From positions 1-31,993 of IMG/VR virus record IMGVR_UViG_3300044961_000256: a stretch of DNA of 31,993 bases; one strand, 5' to 3'. How positions within the stretch are numbered: position 1 is the stretch's first letter; the number at the start of each line of letters is the position of its first letter. Under the pieces are notes generated by a model that was given only the letters and a program-made list of their open reading frames with translations, had not been told where the DNA came from and did no database searches. The position numbers were made by a program, and so were the translations under genes. Below, piece after piece: positions 8,372 through 16,216 of this stretch. This DNA comes from a virus.

Positions 8372-9310
8372 TCAGGCGGTGCGGCCCGTGAGGAGGCCCT
8401 GCCGCTTGCGGTTGGTGCAGATCATCTGACCCATGAGGTAGATCTGCGCCACACGGATGTCCTGGTTCACAGGCTCCTTGAACTTCGTCGGCTTGAACCA
8501 ACGGTCACGGTGACCGATGAGCTTCAGGTAGCGGGGGTTCAGGAAGTACATGTAGCCCGTCGGCACGTACCGATCGAACATCACGGGAGCCTTCTTGAAC
8601 ATGAGGCTGATGAAGCCCGCATCCGCCATCTCGGTGGACTCGTAGCGGATGTTCGGCTGGAGCAGCGACTCGTACTTCTCGTACAGCGTCTGGGTCGTGA
8701 GGATGAACCCAGGCTGGTCGTTGCCCTCCGACACCGTGTTGTAGGCGGTGCCCATCGCAGCGACGGTCAGCGCACCAGCGCTGCCCTCGTGGTAGTTCGC
8801 CCACCACGAGTAGGTCGAGGAGTTGATGTTGCCGACGGTGTTGGCCGAGTTGGCGACGAGCGCCTTGAGGCCGAGCCAGTCCTTGCCCGAGTTGCCAGTG
8901 CCATCGGAGGTGATGAACATCTCGTCCATCTTCTCGATGATGGTCTGCTCGGCCTGCTCGACCTTGGCCTCGAGGAGGTCGATGACCGCCTCTTCGCCGT
9001 TGTTGCGCAGCTCGTCGAAGCCAGTGATGGTGATCGAGACGGCGTACTGCTTCCACTCCCACTCGGCAGCGGTGATGCCGTCCTGCTCGGCGGTGTTGAG
9101 GATGTCCGAGCCCGAGTACGACCCAGCGGTCGTGTTCTGGCCGTACATCAGCTCGGTGACGATCTTGGTGCCACCGCTCTTCAGCTCGATGTTGTCCTTG
9201 AGCCAGTAGGCGAGGGGACGGGCGGTGAAGACCACATCGACGAGAGTCGCCTGGCGATTCTCGAGCGTGGTCGTCAGGATCTGGTCGAAGTTGACGTTCG
9301 GGGAAGGCAT
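8372..9310 (-). CDS. Major capsid protein
   Basis: 312 residues, ATG at 9310 with AGGAG upstream. The sequence has the layout of an HK97-fold shell protein of the P22/gp5-like group. There is an N-terminal helix (NFDQILTTTLENRQATLVDVVF), an extended segment ending with LKSGGTKIVTEL, a long acidic helix (EEAVIDLLEAKVEQAEQTI), then a beta-rich A-domain with GFILTTQTLYEKYESL and MYFLNPRYLKLI. It is immediately downstream of the scaffold gene, and a strong hairpin follows it, as expected for the most expressed late gene. The exact structural subgroup cannot be fixed by eye. Confidence 0.85.
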   Translation of the reverse strand: MPSPNVNFDQILTTTLENRQATLVDVVFTARPLAYWLKDNIELKSGGTKIVTELMYGQNTTAGSYSGSDILNTAEQDGITAAEWEWKQYAVSITITGFDELRNNGEEAVIDLLEAKVEQAEQTIIEKMDEMFITSDGTGNSGKDWLGLKALVANSANTVGNINSSTYSWWANYHEGSAGALTVAAMGTAYNTVSEGNDQPGFILTTQTLYEKYESLLQPNIRYESTEMADAGFISLMFKKAPVMFDRYVPTGYMYFLNPRYLKLIGHRDRWFKPTKFKEPVNQDIRVAQIYLMGQMICTNRKRQGLLTGRTA

Positions 9311-9338
9311 TGTGCCTGACTCCTGTGAAGAGGCTCAG

Positions 9339-10127
9339 TCAGCGCTTCGGGCGCCACTGAGGGACGGTCTTGCCATCACGTGCCAGCTCGTAGGCCTCTC
9401 GAACGCTGAGGCGCTTCCCCTTCGGGACATCGACCAACTCACGAAGGTCGCCCGCTGCACCAGCGGACGAGCCTGCGTTGATGACTGCCGCCTTGCGCTT
9501 CACCTTGATGACCGAGTCATCGGCTACACGCTTCTTCACCGTCTGCTTGAAGGCGGGGAAGTAGGCGTCGAAGGCCATGTCCTTGTACGCAGCCTCGAGG
9601 GAGGGGAACCCATGGTCGATGGCGTGACGCATCACAGCCTCGACATCGATGTCCTCGTCCTCGTACTTGCTGAGCAGGGTCTGCACCTCACGCTCGACAG
9701 AGTCCTGCCGATCACGTGCTTCGAGGCTGGCCAGCTTGCGCTCCAACTCACGGATGCGCTCGGCCTGCGGGTCGTCGTAGGAGTCGTCCTCGACGTTATC
9801 CGCAAACGAAACCCCGAAGTGGCTCGCCAGTGCGGCGATGGCCTCTCGGGGATTCGCCTCGAGCGCCCTCTGCAAGTTCAGGGCTCGCTCCGCTTCCTTC
9901 CTCAGGGTCGCTACCTCTTGCGTCTTCTTCGTGTAGTCGCTCTGACGCAGATAGCTCTTCGCCATCTCCTCGAGGGTGACCTCGACATCCTCGCCATCGA
10001 TGGTCAGCGTGACTGTCTCCACGCCGCCATCGGACTCGGTGTCCTCGGTTCCATCGGGAAGATCGGCATCCGACGAGTCGGGGTGCTCGACCTCGTGGTC
10101 GAGTCCCTCATCCAGCTCGGTGGGCAT
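9339..10127 (-). CDS. Scaffolding protein
   Basis: 262 residues from the ATG at 10127, which has GGAGG 4 bases upstream. The N-terminus is very acidic (Asp/Glu-rich, residues 1-35). A DGEDVEVTLEEMAK domain follows, then a long heptad-rich coiled coil (about residues 60-165) and a basic C-terminus (KKRVADDSVIKVKRK and, at the very end, WRPKR). The acidic start, coiled coil and basic capsid-binding tail, directly before the capsid gene, are typical of phage scaffolds. The frame is open upstream to a TTG at 10184 that touches the previous stop. That would add 19 residues beginning MWTLALSGE, a peptide echoed by a repeated element elsewhere, so the longer form is a real alternative. Confidence 0.85.
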   Translation of the reverse strand: MPTELDEGLDHEVEHPDSSDADLPDGTEDTESDGGVETVTLTIDGEDVEVTLEEMAKSYLRQSDYTKKTQEVATLRKEAERALNLQRALEANPREAIAALASHFGVSFADNVEDDSYDDPQAERIRELERKLASLEARDRQDSVEREVQTLLSKYEDEDIDVEAVMRHAIDHGFPSLEAAYKDMAFDAYFPAFKQTVKKRVADDSVIKVKRKAAVINAGSSAGAAGDLRELVDVPKGKRLSVREAYELARDGKTVPQWRPKR

Positions 10128-10184
10128 GTTCCTCCGTGAGAGTCCTTGGGGGTTGCTCTCACCCGACAGGGCAAGCGTCCACAA
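10128..10184 (-). promoter_or_regulatory. Inter-gene element, copy 2
   Basis: The gap before the scaffold ATG contains TGTGGACGC, then TTGCCCTGTCGGGTGAGAGC and CCCCCAA on the minus strand. It closely matches the gap at 16445-16500. The ends TTGC and GCAA can pair around the shared CCCTGTCGGGTGA; in the other copy different bases (ATCCC/GGGAT) pair at about the same place. Either an RNA hairpin, or a coupled TTG start that extends the scaffold, would explain conservation. Confidence 0.5.
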
Positions 10185-10904
10185 TCAGCGGATCGCCAGC
10201 CCCCAGAAGCCCCTGCCATCGACGGCTACAACCATGGTGCCGAGGGAGGCCGTCAGGGTCACGGGCGTGAGCGCAACCGTGACCTCGCCTGGGCTGATGC
10301 CCAGTGCCACGAGTGAGGCGGTGATGGTGATCGGCGTCAGCTCGATCGTCGCCTCGGTCGTGATGCCGAGCGTCCCCAGAGTGGCCGTCAAGGTGAGTGG
10401 CGTGAGTGCCACGCTGACTTCACCTGGGGTGATCGTTAGTGTCTGCGGTGTCCCCGTCAGCGTGATGGGGGTGAGTGCAACACTCACCTCGCCTGGAGTG
10501 ATGCCGAGCGTGCCGAGGCTCGCAGTGAGCGTGATCGGCGTCAGCTCGACGCTCACCTCGGTACTGACACTCAGCGCCACAGGAGTGAACGTGGCAGTGA
10601 TGGGCGTCAGCGCCACCGTCACCTCGCCAGGCGTGACGGTGAGCGCCTGCGGCGTGGCGGTAAGCGTGATGGGCGTGAGGGCGATCGTCGCTTCGCCTGG
10701 GCTGACGCTCAGTGTGCCGACGCTCGCCGTCACCGTGATCGGCGTCAGTGCGATGCTCACCTCGCCCACGCTGACCGCCAAGGTCTGCGGGGTCGCAGTG
10801 AGCGTGATGGGGGTCAGCGCAACGCTGACCTCTCCAGGCGTGACGGCGAGCGCCACGGGCGTGCCCGTGACGGTGATCGGAGTGAGGGCGATGGAGACAT
10901 CGCC
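10185..10904 (-). repeat. Ten tandem 66/69-base coding repeats
   Basis: The DNA repeats with a period of 69 bases, sometimes 66, matching the protein units. Copies are diverged at the nucleotide level, so the array is old or under selection for protein structure. Units of 22 rather than 23 residues occur after the fifth and eighth copies. Confidence 0.8.
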
Positions 10905-10940
10905 CGCTTCCTGCGACGGGCGAAGCAGAAGTACTGACAC
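10185..10940 (-). CDS. Tandem-repeat beta virion protein (ten 22-23-residue repeats)
   Basis: 251 residues from a GTG at 10940. After 12 leading residues the protein is ten head-to-tail copies of a 22-23-residue unit close to GEVSVALTPITLTATPQTLA plus VTP. Copies differ at the third half-position pair (TGTPVAL, TATPQTL, TASVGTL, TASLGTL) and at the linker (TPGE, SVGE, TTE). Alternating Val/Ile/Thr positions indicate two short strands per unit, so a beta-solenoid or stacked beta-sandwich fibre is likely. It ends with a non-repeat cap (VDGRGFWGLAIR). It lies in the appendage block just upstream of the scaffold gene. I know no named family for it; a head-decoration fibre or adhesin spine is inferred. 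Confidence 0.8.
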   Translation of the reverse strand: MSVLLLRPSQEAGDVSIALTPITVTGTPVALAVTPGEVSVALTPITLTATPQTLAVSVGEVSIALTPITVTASVGTLSVSPGEATIALTPITLTATPQALTVTPGEVTVALTPITATFTPVALSVSTEVSVELTPITLTASLGTLGITPGEVSVALTPITLTGTPQTLTITPGEVSVALTPLTLTATLGTLGITTEATIELTPITITASLVALGISPGEVTVALTPVTLTASLGTMVVAVDGRGFWGLAIR

Positions 10941-10949
10941 GTCAGTACT
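10930..10949. promoter_or_regulatory. 20-base palindrome with CTGAC/GTCAG core at a gene junction
   Basis: AGTACTGAC (10930-10938) and GTCAGTACT (10941-10949) form a perfect inverted repeat around AC. It spans the stop of one virion gene and the GTG start of the repeat protein. The core CTGAC-AC-GTCAG uses the same half-sites as the palindromes in early promoters, so it may be a protein-binding site, or a chance coding palindrome. Confidence 0.35.
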
Positions 10950-11658
10950 CGCTGTTCAGCGTGGCTGGCATCCTGTCGAGGTCACGGACGTAGAGGTGGG
11001 CGATGTCGACCGTGGCAGCGCCCGAGCCGTACTCGAGGTTCAGTGCGACGTATGTGTTGTCGCCCATCTCGGTACCAGTCGGTCGGTTCGGACCATACTC
11101 ACGAGGGAGTGTTGCGGTGTTGTGCCACACCTGGGGCTCAGGCACGGAGTCGGGCCAGAACCTGACCTGCCACTCGTTGCCGACGACACGAACACGCAGC
11201 CAGTTCCAGTTCGTGGCTGACGTGGCGCCACCAGTGCTTGCAACCTCACCGCCGTAGGTGCGTGCGGAGCCGTCTCGGATCACGTAGCCGACGTTCTGGT
11301 TGTTGATGGTCTGCTTGAACGTGCCGACCCGACACAGGGGATCGACACCGCTGTAGCCGCTCGAGCTGATGAAAGGCGAGCAGCGCACGTCAACGAAGAA
11401 CCAGCCAAGTGTCGCAACCGAGATGGGGCGGAACTTGCACAGCGCCTCGACGTTCCAGGCCCTGAATCGGGTGTGGCGAACGCCGACACGGTTCCCTGAC
11501 GATGGGCATGCGAGGCGAAACACGTCAGCGTTGCCGTCACCAGGGGCAGTCGTCATGGTGCCCCCGCCGAAGAGCACCTGCGACCAGTGCTCGTTCGCCC
11601 CGAAGGCGGGCGAAGCTCCTGGGCCGATGAGGTCGATCCAGCCGTGACCAGCTGACAT
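10942..11658 (-). CDS. Lectin-like beta virion protein (probable appendage/adhesin)
   Basis: 238 residues. The N-terminus (GWIDLIGPGASPAFGANEHW) is followed by an all-beta domain of about 200 residues. It is rich in Trp and has alternating strands such as WNVEALCKFRPISVATLGWF, WNWLRVRVVGNEWQVRFW and YVALNLEYGSGAATVDIAHL. This layout matches concanavalin/laminin-G-like jelly rolls, with a closing strand of the type 'V-D-I-A-x-L-x-V', often seen in phage fibre and decoration proteins that bind sugars. It sits 4 bases from both neighbours in the appendage block. Carbohydrate binding is inferred from fold impression only. Confidence 0.65.
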   Translation of the reverse strand: MSAGHGWIDLIGPGASPAFGANEHWSQVLFGGGTMTTAPGDGNADVFRLACPSSGNRVGVRHTRFRAWNVEALCKFRPISVATLGWFFVDVRCSPFISSSGYSGVDPLCRVGTFKQTINNQNVGYVIRDGSARTYGGEVASTGGATSATNWNWLRVRVVGNEWQVRFWPDSVPEPQVWHNTATLPREYGPNRPTGTEMGDNTYVALNLEYGSGAATVDIAHLYVRDLDRMPATLNSEY

Positions 11659-11661
11659 GAC

Positions 11662-12417
11662 TCAGTCCTGTTCGATGAGGAAGCGGAACGTCAGTGAAGT
11701 GGCGCCACCGCCGAATACGGCGTTGGCCGAGCGGGTGACCGCCACGAAGTACAACGTGGTGGATGAGCCAGTGCAGACGAAGGGAACCGAGCCGCTCCAG
11801 TAGGACGCACGGTTCGAGCCCGCATCGATCGCAGTCGGGATCTGGATGACGCCCAAGCCAAGCTCGTTGTCGGCATCGGACGGGTTGAAGGCTGCGTTGT
11901 CGGAGCCAGGGCTGACCGTCGTGTCGTAGATGAACAGGTCGACTGCACCGATCACGTCGGAGTCGTCAGTCATGTAGACGCCCACGATGCGGCCAGAGCC
12001 GCCGTTGTGGCGAGCGCAGCTCGCCACTGAGAACACGCCACCGAGTACATCGCCTGAGGTGTAGGTCGTGGTGGCGGTCGTGAGGCCCGAGGGCGTTCCC
12101 GACACCGCCACGACCTTGCGGGATGCCTCGACGTACTGCGCCCCCTGAGCGTTGAACGTCATGATGGTGGCATCACCATCAGCACCTGCAGTCGACGCTC
12201 GAGTGTCCTTGCGCTGGCCGATGGCCAGGATGCCCGCCTCGCCACCAGCGATGGCGGCGTCCTCAGCGATGATGCTGAGTGCGGTGTTGGCGGTCCCGTC
12301 GAGCAGGATCGACGTGGGGATGTCGGTCGTCCCGCCACCATAGGTGCGGCTATCCGTGCCGACGTAGTAGTCGGCAAGGGTGCTCCCGTTCTCGACCTGT
12401 ACCCGAGATGCAGTCAT
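11662..12417 (-). CDS. Phage structural beta protein (tail/head appendage family)
   Basis: 251 residues. The second half shows a signature common in phage structural proteins: YTSGDVLGGVFSVASCARHN, GGSGRIVGVYMTDDSDVIGA, VDLFIYDTTVSPGSDNAAFN, then LGLGVIQIPTA. In words, it is 'G-D-V-x-G-G ... A-R ... G-G-S-G-x-I ... D-L-F-x-Y-D ... D-N-A-A-F'. The first half resembles a short coat-attachment region (VQVENGSTLADYYVGTDSRT). I recognise the pattern from many phage fibre or decoration genes but no biochemical role is established. It overlaps the next gene upstream as ATGA, so it is translationally coupled within the block. Confidence 0.7.
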   Translation of the reverse strand: MTASRVQVENGSTLADYYVGTDSRTYGGGTTDIPTSILLDGTANTALSIIAEDAAIAGGEAGILAIGQRKDTRASTAGADGDATIMTFNAQGAQYVEASRKVVAVSGTPSGLTTATTTYTSGDVLGGVFSVASCARHNGGSGRIVGVYMTDDSDVIGAVDLFIYDTTVSPGSDNAAFNPSDADNELGLGVIQIPTAIDAGSNRASYWSGSVPFVCTGSSTTLYFVAVTRSANAVFGGGATSLTFRFLIEQD

Positions 12418-12839
12418 CAGATGGCTCCAGCGGCCCTGAGTGCCGCCTCCTCAGCGGCGATGGAGGCTTCGAGCGAAGCGATCGAGGCCTTCACGTCGTC
12501 CAGCTGCTGGGACAGCCGCTGGCGATCAGCACGCTGCGCAGCCAGGATGCGCCTGGTCTTCTCGAGGCCCTTGACCCGCTTCTGCAGCGCCTCGGCGGCT
12601 TCGGCCGACGTGGGTGCTGCGGCGGCAGCGATCTGCTCGTCGGTGATGACGACCTGCTTGGAAAGTGCCTCGTTCGCCCTCTGCTCGAGGCGCTTGGCGA
12701 TGCGCCGCTGCGCCAGCAGCGTCACGTCCGCCTCGCTGCCAGCCAAGCTGAAGTTGAACGTCTCGGTCCCGTCGGTGGCGGCTACACGCCACTGGGTCTT
12801 GGTCGCATCTTCAGGAGTGAGTGTCAGCGTCCAAGGCAT
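12417..12839 (-). CDS. Coiled-coil virion-block protein, unknown
   Basis: 140 residues from the ATG at 12839, which overlaps the upstream stop (ATGA). A short N-terminal beta part (MPWTLTLTPEDATKTQWRV, then FNFSLAGSEADVT) is followed from residue 45 by a continuous helix rich in Ala, Glu, Gln and Arg (QRRIAKRLEQRANEALSKQV ... KASIASLEASIAAEEAALRA). It looks like a trimeric coiled coil stalk or chaperone. Its location between two beta-domain virion genes suggests it links or assists appendage proteins. No named family is recognised. Confidence 0.65.
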   Translation of the reverse strand: MPWTLTLTPEDATKTQWRVAATDGTETFNFSLAGSEADVTLLAQRRIAKRLEQRANEALSKQVVITDEQIAAAAAPTSAEAAEALQKRVKGLEKTRRILAAQRADRQRLSQQLDDVKASIASLEASIAAEEAALRAAGAI

Positions 12840-13279
12840 CAGGCGAACCTCAAGAAGTCGGAGATGGTGACGGTGTAGTTGCCGCCGTTGGTGGCGATGC
12901 TCCCGAAGCCCGTGTCGTAGTAGCCGATCAGGTACGAGTCCGAGTCGTTGGTGCCGAACTGGTAGATCACCGCAGCGACTGGCGTGTTGTTCGAAGCTCC
13001 ACCAGCGTTGGTCCACGTCTGGTTGTCGGCGTCGATGTTCGCTCGGTCGTTGGCGTCGTCCTCGGTGACCGAAACCGTCAGCGTCTTGCGGGCGTAGTTG
13101 GTGAAGTCACACTCAGCCACTGAGCCGACGGCGAGCAGCGCCGCCACTGTGTCGAGGTCGGGCGAGTACGCACCAGCTGCCGTCGTCTTCAACAGCAGCA
13201 TGCGGATGGTGGACGTGTCGAGGTCGAGCGACCCGTTGGCGAGACGGGCCTTCGCCACGTTGTACATGACCTGGGCCAT
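12839..13279 (-). CDS. Phage structural protein of the MYNxxKxxLxNGxxDLDTxT family
   Basis: 146 residues. The start MAQVMYNVAKARLANGSLDL followed by DTSTIRMLLL matches a widespread family of small phage virion proteins. In these an N-terminal helix is followed by 'D-L-D-T-x-T-I-x-x-L-L', a Thr/Val-rich beta-sandwich (YARKTLTVSVTEDDANDRAN), 'A-D-N-Q-T-W-T-N-A-G' and a closing 'A-A-V-I-Y ... L-I-G-Y-Y-D-T-G'. Here all of these are present in order. The family is known from virion gene clusters but has no proven function; decoration or fibre attachment is usual speculation. It overlaps the next gene (ATGA). Confidence 0.75.
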   Translation of the reverse strand: MAQVMYNVAKARLANGSLDLDTSTIRMLLLKTTAAGAYSPDLDTVAALLAVGSVAECDFTNYARKTLTVSVTEDDANDRANIDADNQTWTNAGGASNNTPVAAVIYQFGTNDSDSYLIGYYDTGFGSIATNGGNYTVTISDFLRFA

Positions 13280-13292
13280 TACTCCTCCTCGC

Positions 13293-13838
13293 TCACCCTC
13301 GAGTGAGCACGATGGTTACGGTGAGATCAGCGCCAGCGATCGTGCTGCCGACCTGATCGATGTCGACGGTGAGGTAGTCACCGCTCGCCAGCGAGGACAC
13401 CTCGATGGCATCAGCCACGTCGGTGTTCGTGCTCACGGCGATCTGGGGGCGGTTCGACTGCGTCGTGAAGATCGTCGTCCCGTTCTTGTTCACGTCCACG
13501 ATGAGCGCAGCGCCAGTCGGTGCCGTGCCGACCGAGGCCCGCACCGACGAGATGGTCCACGTCTCGTCCACGTAGAAGCGGCACGTGCCTGCCCCCACGC
13601 TGATCGTCCCCGTCATCGAGTAGGGGACGATCGTCTTATCCTTCTTGGCGCCAGATTCGATGGCGTCCAGCTTCGACTTGTCGGCCGCCAGCATCAGTCC
13701 CGTGTTGGACGATGTGGCAGCGAAGTCGGAGGCGTCGATCTTGCGAGCCTCCGCACCACCGTTGGGCAGGACGACGAAGAGGTCGTCTGCCCCAACCGAC
13801 GTGACTGCGGTGAGCTGATCGATGCGCTTGTTGGCCAT
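13293..13838 (-). CDS. Fibre-like virion protein with spacer-knob layout
   Basis: 181 residues, ATG at 13838 with GGAGG 6 bases upstream, inside the stop region of the preceding gene. Residues 1-40 (MANKRIDQLTAVTSVGADDL, FVVLPNGG) look like the capsid/tail attachment segment often found at fibre N-termini. Residues 45-70 include GLMLAADKSKLDAIESGAKK, a motif common in phage fibres just before the knob. Residues 75-181 form a beta-sandwich typical of C-terminal heads (TISVGAGTCRFYVDETWTIS ... LTVDIDQVGSTIAGADLTVT). A trimeric head or tail fibre is likely; the receptor is unknown. Confidence 0.75.
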   Translation of the reverse strand: MANKRIDQLTAVTSVGADDLFVVLPNGGAEARKIDASDFAATSSNTGLMLAADKSKLDAIESGAKKDKTIVPYSMTGTISVGAGTCRFYVDETWTISSVRASVGTAPTGAALIVDVNKNGTTIFTTQSNRPQIAVSTNTDVADAIEVSSLASGDYLTVDIDQVGSTIAGADLTVTIVLTRG

Positions 13839-13841
13839 CGA

Positions 13842-14123
13842 TCACCTCCACGCCAGCTCGACGCCGTCAGCGGCGAGGAGCGAGTCACCAGCAAGGTTGA
13901 TCGCCACGAAGTAGGTGATGGCCCCACCAGGACCATGCATCCAGTAGGCGTTGAAGTTGTCGGCGTAGGTGTCGAGCCCCTCCACCTCGTAGAACGCCAC
14001 GATGGCTTCCCAGTCCTCGAGGCCCTGGTCCACCTCGTGCCACGTCTTCAGCTGGACCCAGACGTTCTCCGAGTCGGCGCCGAAGTAGGCGGCGAGAAGG
14101 TCGGCTGAGTGATCGGCTGCCAT
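13842..14123 (-). CDS. Small protein between portal and fibre gene, unknown
   Basis: 93 residues, ATG overlapping the portal stop (ATGA). It is rich in Trp, Asp and Ala (ENVWVQLKTWHEVDQGLEDW), with a mixed helix/strand pattern and a beta-like C-terminal half (GAITYFVAINLAGDSLLAAD). No family is recognised. The tight coupling to the portal gene suggests co-expression with head assembly, for example a minor head or connector protein. Confidence 0.65.
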   Translation of the reverse strand: MAADHSADLLAAYFGADSENVWVQLKTWHEVDQGLEDWEAIVAFYEVEGLDTYADNFNAYWMHGPGGAITYFVAINLAGDSLLAADGVELAWR

Positions 14124-15997
14124 CAGCCACCACCCAGGTTCAGGCCGACCTGACCAGCGAGCTGGTTCATCATCCCCTGGCCGATGCCAGGCTCACCCTG
14201 CTGTGCTGCGAGCAGCATCGAGGGATCCATCTGCGGGGCGTCTACACCCTGCCCACTGGGTGCTGCGCCCTCAGCCATCGGGCCCATGACGGGCATGGGC
14301 GCCTGCTGCAGGAACTTCTCGGGGTTCTTCACCCCGAAGCCTTCCCGCAGGATGTAGCGAGCGACCTCGGTCGGGTTGATGATCCCGAGCTGCAGGAACG
14401 GGGCGATGGCCTGCACCATGGCCAGCGCCTGCTGGCGACGGAACGTCTCGTTGAAGGGCTGCGTGGAGCCCGCCTCGACGGTGAAGTCGTACTCGCCGAT
14501 GATGTCGTCCCGCTCGTACTCGAGCCAGTACATGGCGCCGTCTCGGCCGACGATGCGAGCAACCTGCTCGCCCGTCACGAACTGCTGGGCGACCATGTGC
14601 AGCTTGCGAGCGATGTTCGAGATGAACCGCTCGACGATGGCGAGCTTCTCGGCAGCTCGAGCGTTCGTCGAGTCGTTGATCAGCGCCGCCTCCGTCGCCG
14701 TGCGACGGATGGCCTGGGCGTTGCCACGCTGGTACTCGCTGACGCCCGACACCTCGTAGATGTCCGACATCGTCCGATCGCTGTAGTTGAACAGCTCGGG
14801 CGGCATCGGCACCACAGGCAGCGGTGCGATGAGATCGTTGAGCGGCGAGTTGTCGTCCACCACTGGGATGGCGACGTTGTCGTCGTCGCTCTCGAGCGCC
14901 GCACGCCCATGCTTGTCGAACGCCTTCTGGCGGATGACGTACTTGCGGGCGTACTTCTTGCGGTAGTTCATGAGCTGCGAGCGCAGCTTGTTCAGCTCGT
15001 CCTGCATGGGCAGGATCATCTCGATGTCACCGATCGGGTAGAACTGATCGGGTACGTCGTAGTTTCGGACCATCTCGAAGGGATGGCCGAAGGCGTAGGG
15101 CACCTCCATGGGGTCGACGAGGAACTCGTCGGCACCATCAGCCCAGATGCACAGCGTGCCCTTCTCGACGTTGTAGTGCTCCCACAGGATCACGTACTCG
15201 ACAGTCGAGGAGTACTTCTCTCGCTCCTCCTCGGGCATCCAGCTCGAGTTCTTGTGGATGCTCGTCGGCTTCAGCCGCTTGCGAGCGGCGGACGAGTAGC
15301 GCTCGTCCTTCTTGACCTGCTCGAGCGGCATGATGATCCGCTGGGCGATCCAGCGGATGTCCTGCGGGTGCGTGGCATCCACGTTCACGTAGATGTTGAA
15401 GGGCGACACCCGATCGATGAAGGGGCGGTCCTCGACGATGACCTGCTTCGTCTCCACCAGTGCGGTGGCGATCTCCTCATCGGAGGGAAGCCCGCCCGCC
15501 AGGTCGGGGTTCTCCGCAGCGAACGAGTTGGCGTCGGCTACACGACGTTCGTACTCGGCCTGCAGCTCCTCCTCGGACAGGGCGACGTTGTCCTCGACAA
15601 AGCGCCAGCCGACCTTCACCCAGCCGTGGCCGATGATGAGGAAGTCCTTGGTGGCAAGGCGGAACGGCTGCTGGAAGTTGTGGTGCTTCCACCAGTAGTT
15701 CATGATCGCCTCGTTGTAAACCGCACGAGGCTCGTCCTCAGGCTTGTTGGCGAGCACGCCGATCTTGGGCGTGTTCACCGACACCGAGGGGTAGATGACG
15801 TTGATCGTCGAGAAGGTGACGTTGACGGCGATGCGATCCTCGGGGCGCTCGGGATCGGGCCACAGGTTCTGTCCTGCGTATGCGTCGATGCAGCGCTGCC
15901 AGAGCTGGTCGTAGCCAGCCTCGTCACGCCACTTGACTGCCCACTCGACCTCGGAGCGGTACTTCTCGAGCGTTTCAGCCCTCGAGGTGCGTGCCAT
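14123..15997 (-). CDS. Portal protein
   Basis: 624 residues. The order of elements is that of podovirus-type portals: an N-terminal helical region with YDQLWQRCIDAYAGQNLWPD, FSTINVIYPSV, a long helix bundle with YWWKHHNFQQPFRLATKDFL and GHGWVKVGWR, then a beta wing with VILWEHYNVEKGTLCIWADG. These are followed by the YPIGDIEMILPMQDELNKLR helix, the GVSEYQRGNAQAIRRTATEA motif that precedes the tunnel helix, and a C-terminal Gly/Met/Pro-rich tail. It forms the dodecameric DNA channel at the capsid vertex and docks the terminase and adaptor. It overlaps its neighbours by ATGA on both sides. High confidence. Confidence 0.92.
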   Translation of the reverse strand: MARTSRAETLEKYRSEVEWAVKWRDEAGYDQLWQRCIDAYAGQNLWPDPERPEDRIAVNVTFSTINVIYPSVSVNTPKIGVLANKPEDEPRAVYNEAIMNYWWKHHNFQQPFRLATKDFLIIGHGWVKVGWRFVEDNVALSEEELQAEYERRVADANSFAAENPDLAGGLPSDEEIATALVETKQVIVEDRPFIDRVSPFNIYVNVDATHPQDIRWIAQRIIMPLEQVKKDERYSSAARKRLKPTSIHKNSSWMPEEEREKYSSTVEYVILWEHYNVEKGTLCIWADGADEFLVDPMEVPYAFGHPFEMVRNYDVPDQFYPIGDIEMILPMQDELNKLRSQLMNYRKKYARKYVIRQKAFDKHGRAALESDDDNVAIPVVDDNSPLNDLIAPLPVVPMPPELFNYSDRTMSDIYEVSGVSEYQRGNAQAIRRTATEAALINDSTNARAAEKLAIVERFISNIARKLHMVAQQFVTGEQVARIVGRDGAMYWLEYERDDIIGEYDFTVEAGSTQPFNETFRRQQALAMVQAIAPFLQLGIINPTEVARYILREGFGVKNPEKFLQQAPMPVMGPMAEGAAPSGQGVDAPQMDPSMLLAAQQGEPGIGQGMMNQLAGQVGLNLGGG

Positions 15998-16212
15998 CAG
16001 CGCACCCGCTGGATGTCGACCCCGTGCTCACGGGAGGTGTCGAAGATCTCCTTGGCCAGCTCCGACTGCGTGTAGCCGCCACGATTTGCCGCCTTGAAGT
16101 GCCCTGGCAGGGAGAAGGGCGTAGCGCCCTCCTCCCGCCATGCTCGAAGCTTGTGCTTCAGGCAGAGGTTGCGGCCGTTGCAGTCAGGCGTGGCGCAGTT
16201 CTCTGCGCTCAC
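15997..16212 (-). CDS. Small Cys/His zinc-binding-like protein
   Basis: 71 residues from a GTG at 16212. Residues 6-20 form CATPDCNGRNLCLKH, that is C-x4-C-x5-C-x2-H, a compact zinc-knuckle-like pattern. A basic helix KLRAWREEG and a C-terminal helix (ELAKEIFDTSREHGVDIQRV) follow. Starts farther upstream would read out-of-frame coding sequence of the neighbouring gene and are rejected. It is coupled to the portal gene as ATGA. Small proteins of this type are often seen near phage terminase and portal genes; a nucleic-acid-binding role in packaging is inference. Confidence 0.65.
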   Translation of the reverse strand: MSAENCATPDCNGRNLCLKHKLRAWREEGATPFSLPGHFKAANRGGYTQSELAKEIFDTSREHGVDIQRVR

Positions 16213-16216
16213 GCCC

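Noticed and set aside
9976-11220. Open frame of 414 codons on the plus strand with repeats
   Set aside because: It is the mirror of the tandem-repeat gene; the repeats in it come from the real minus-strand gene.
14597-16075. Open frame of 492 codons on the plus strand
   Set aside because: Antisense to the clearly recognised portal gene.
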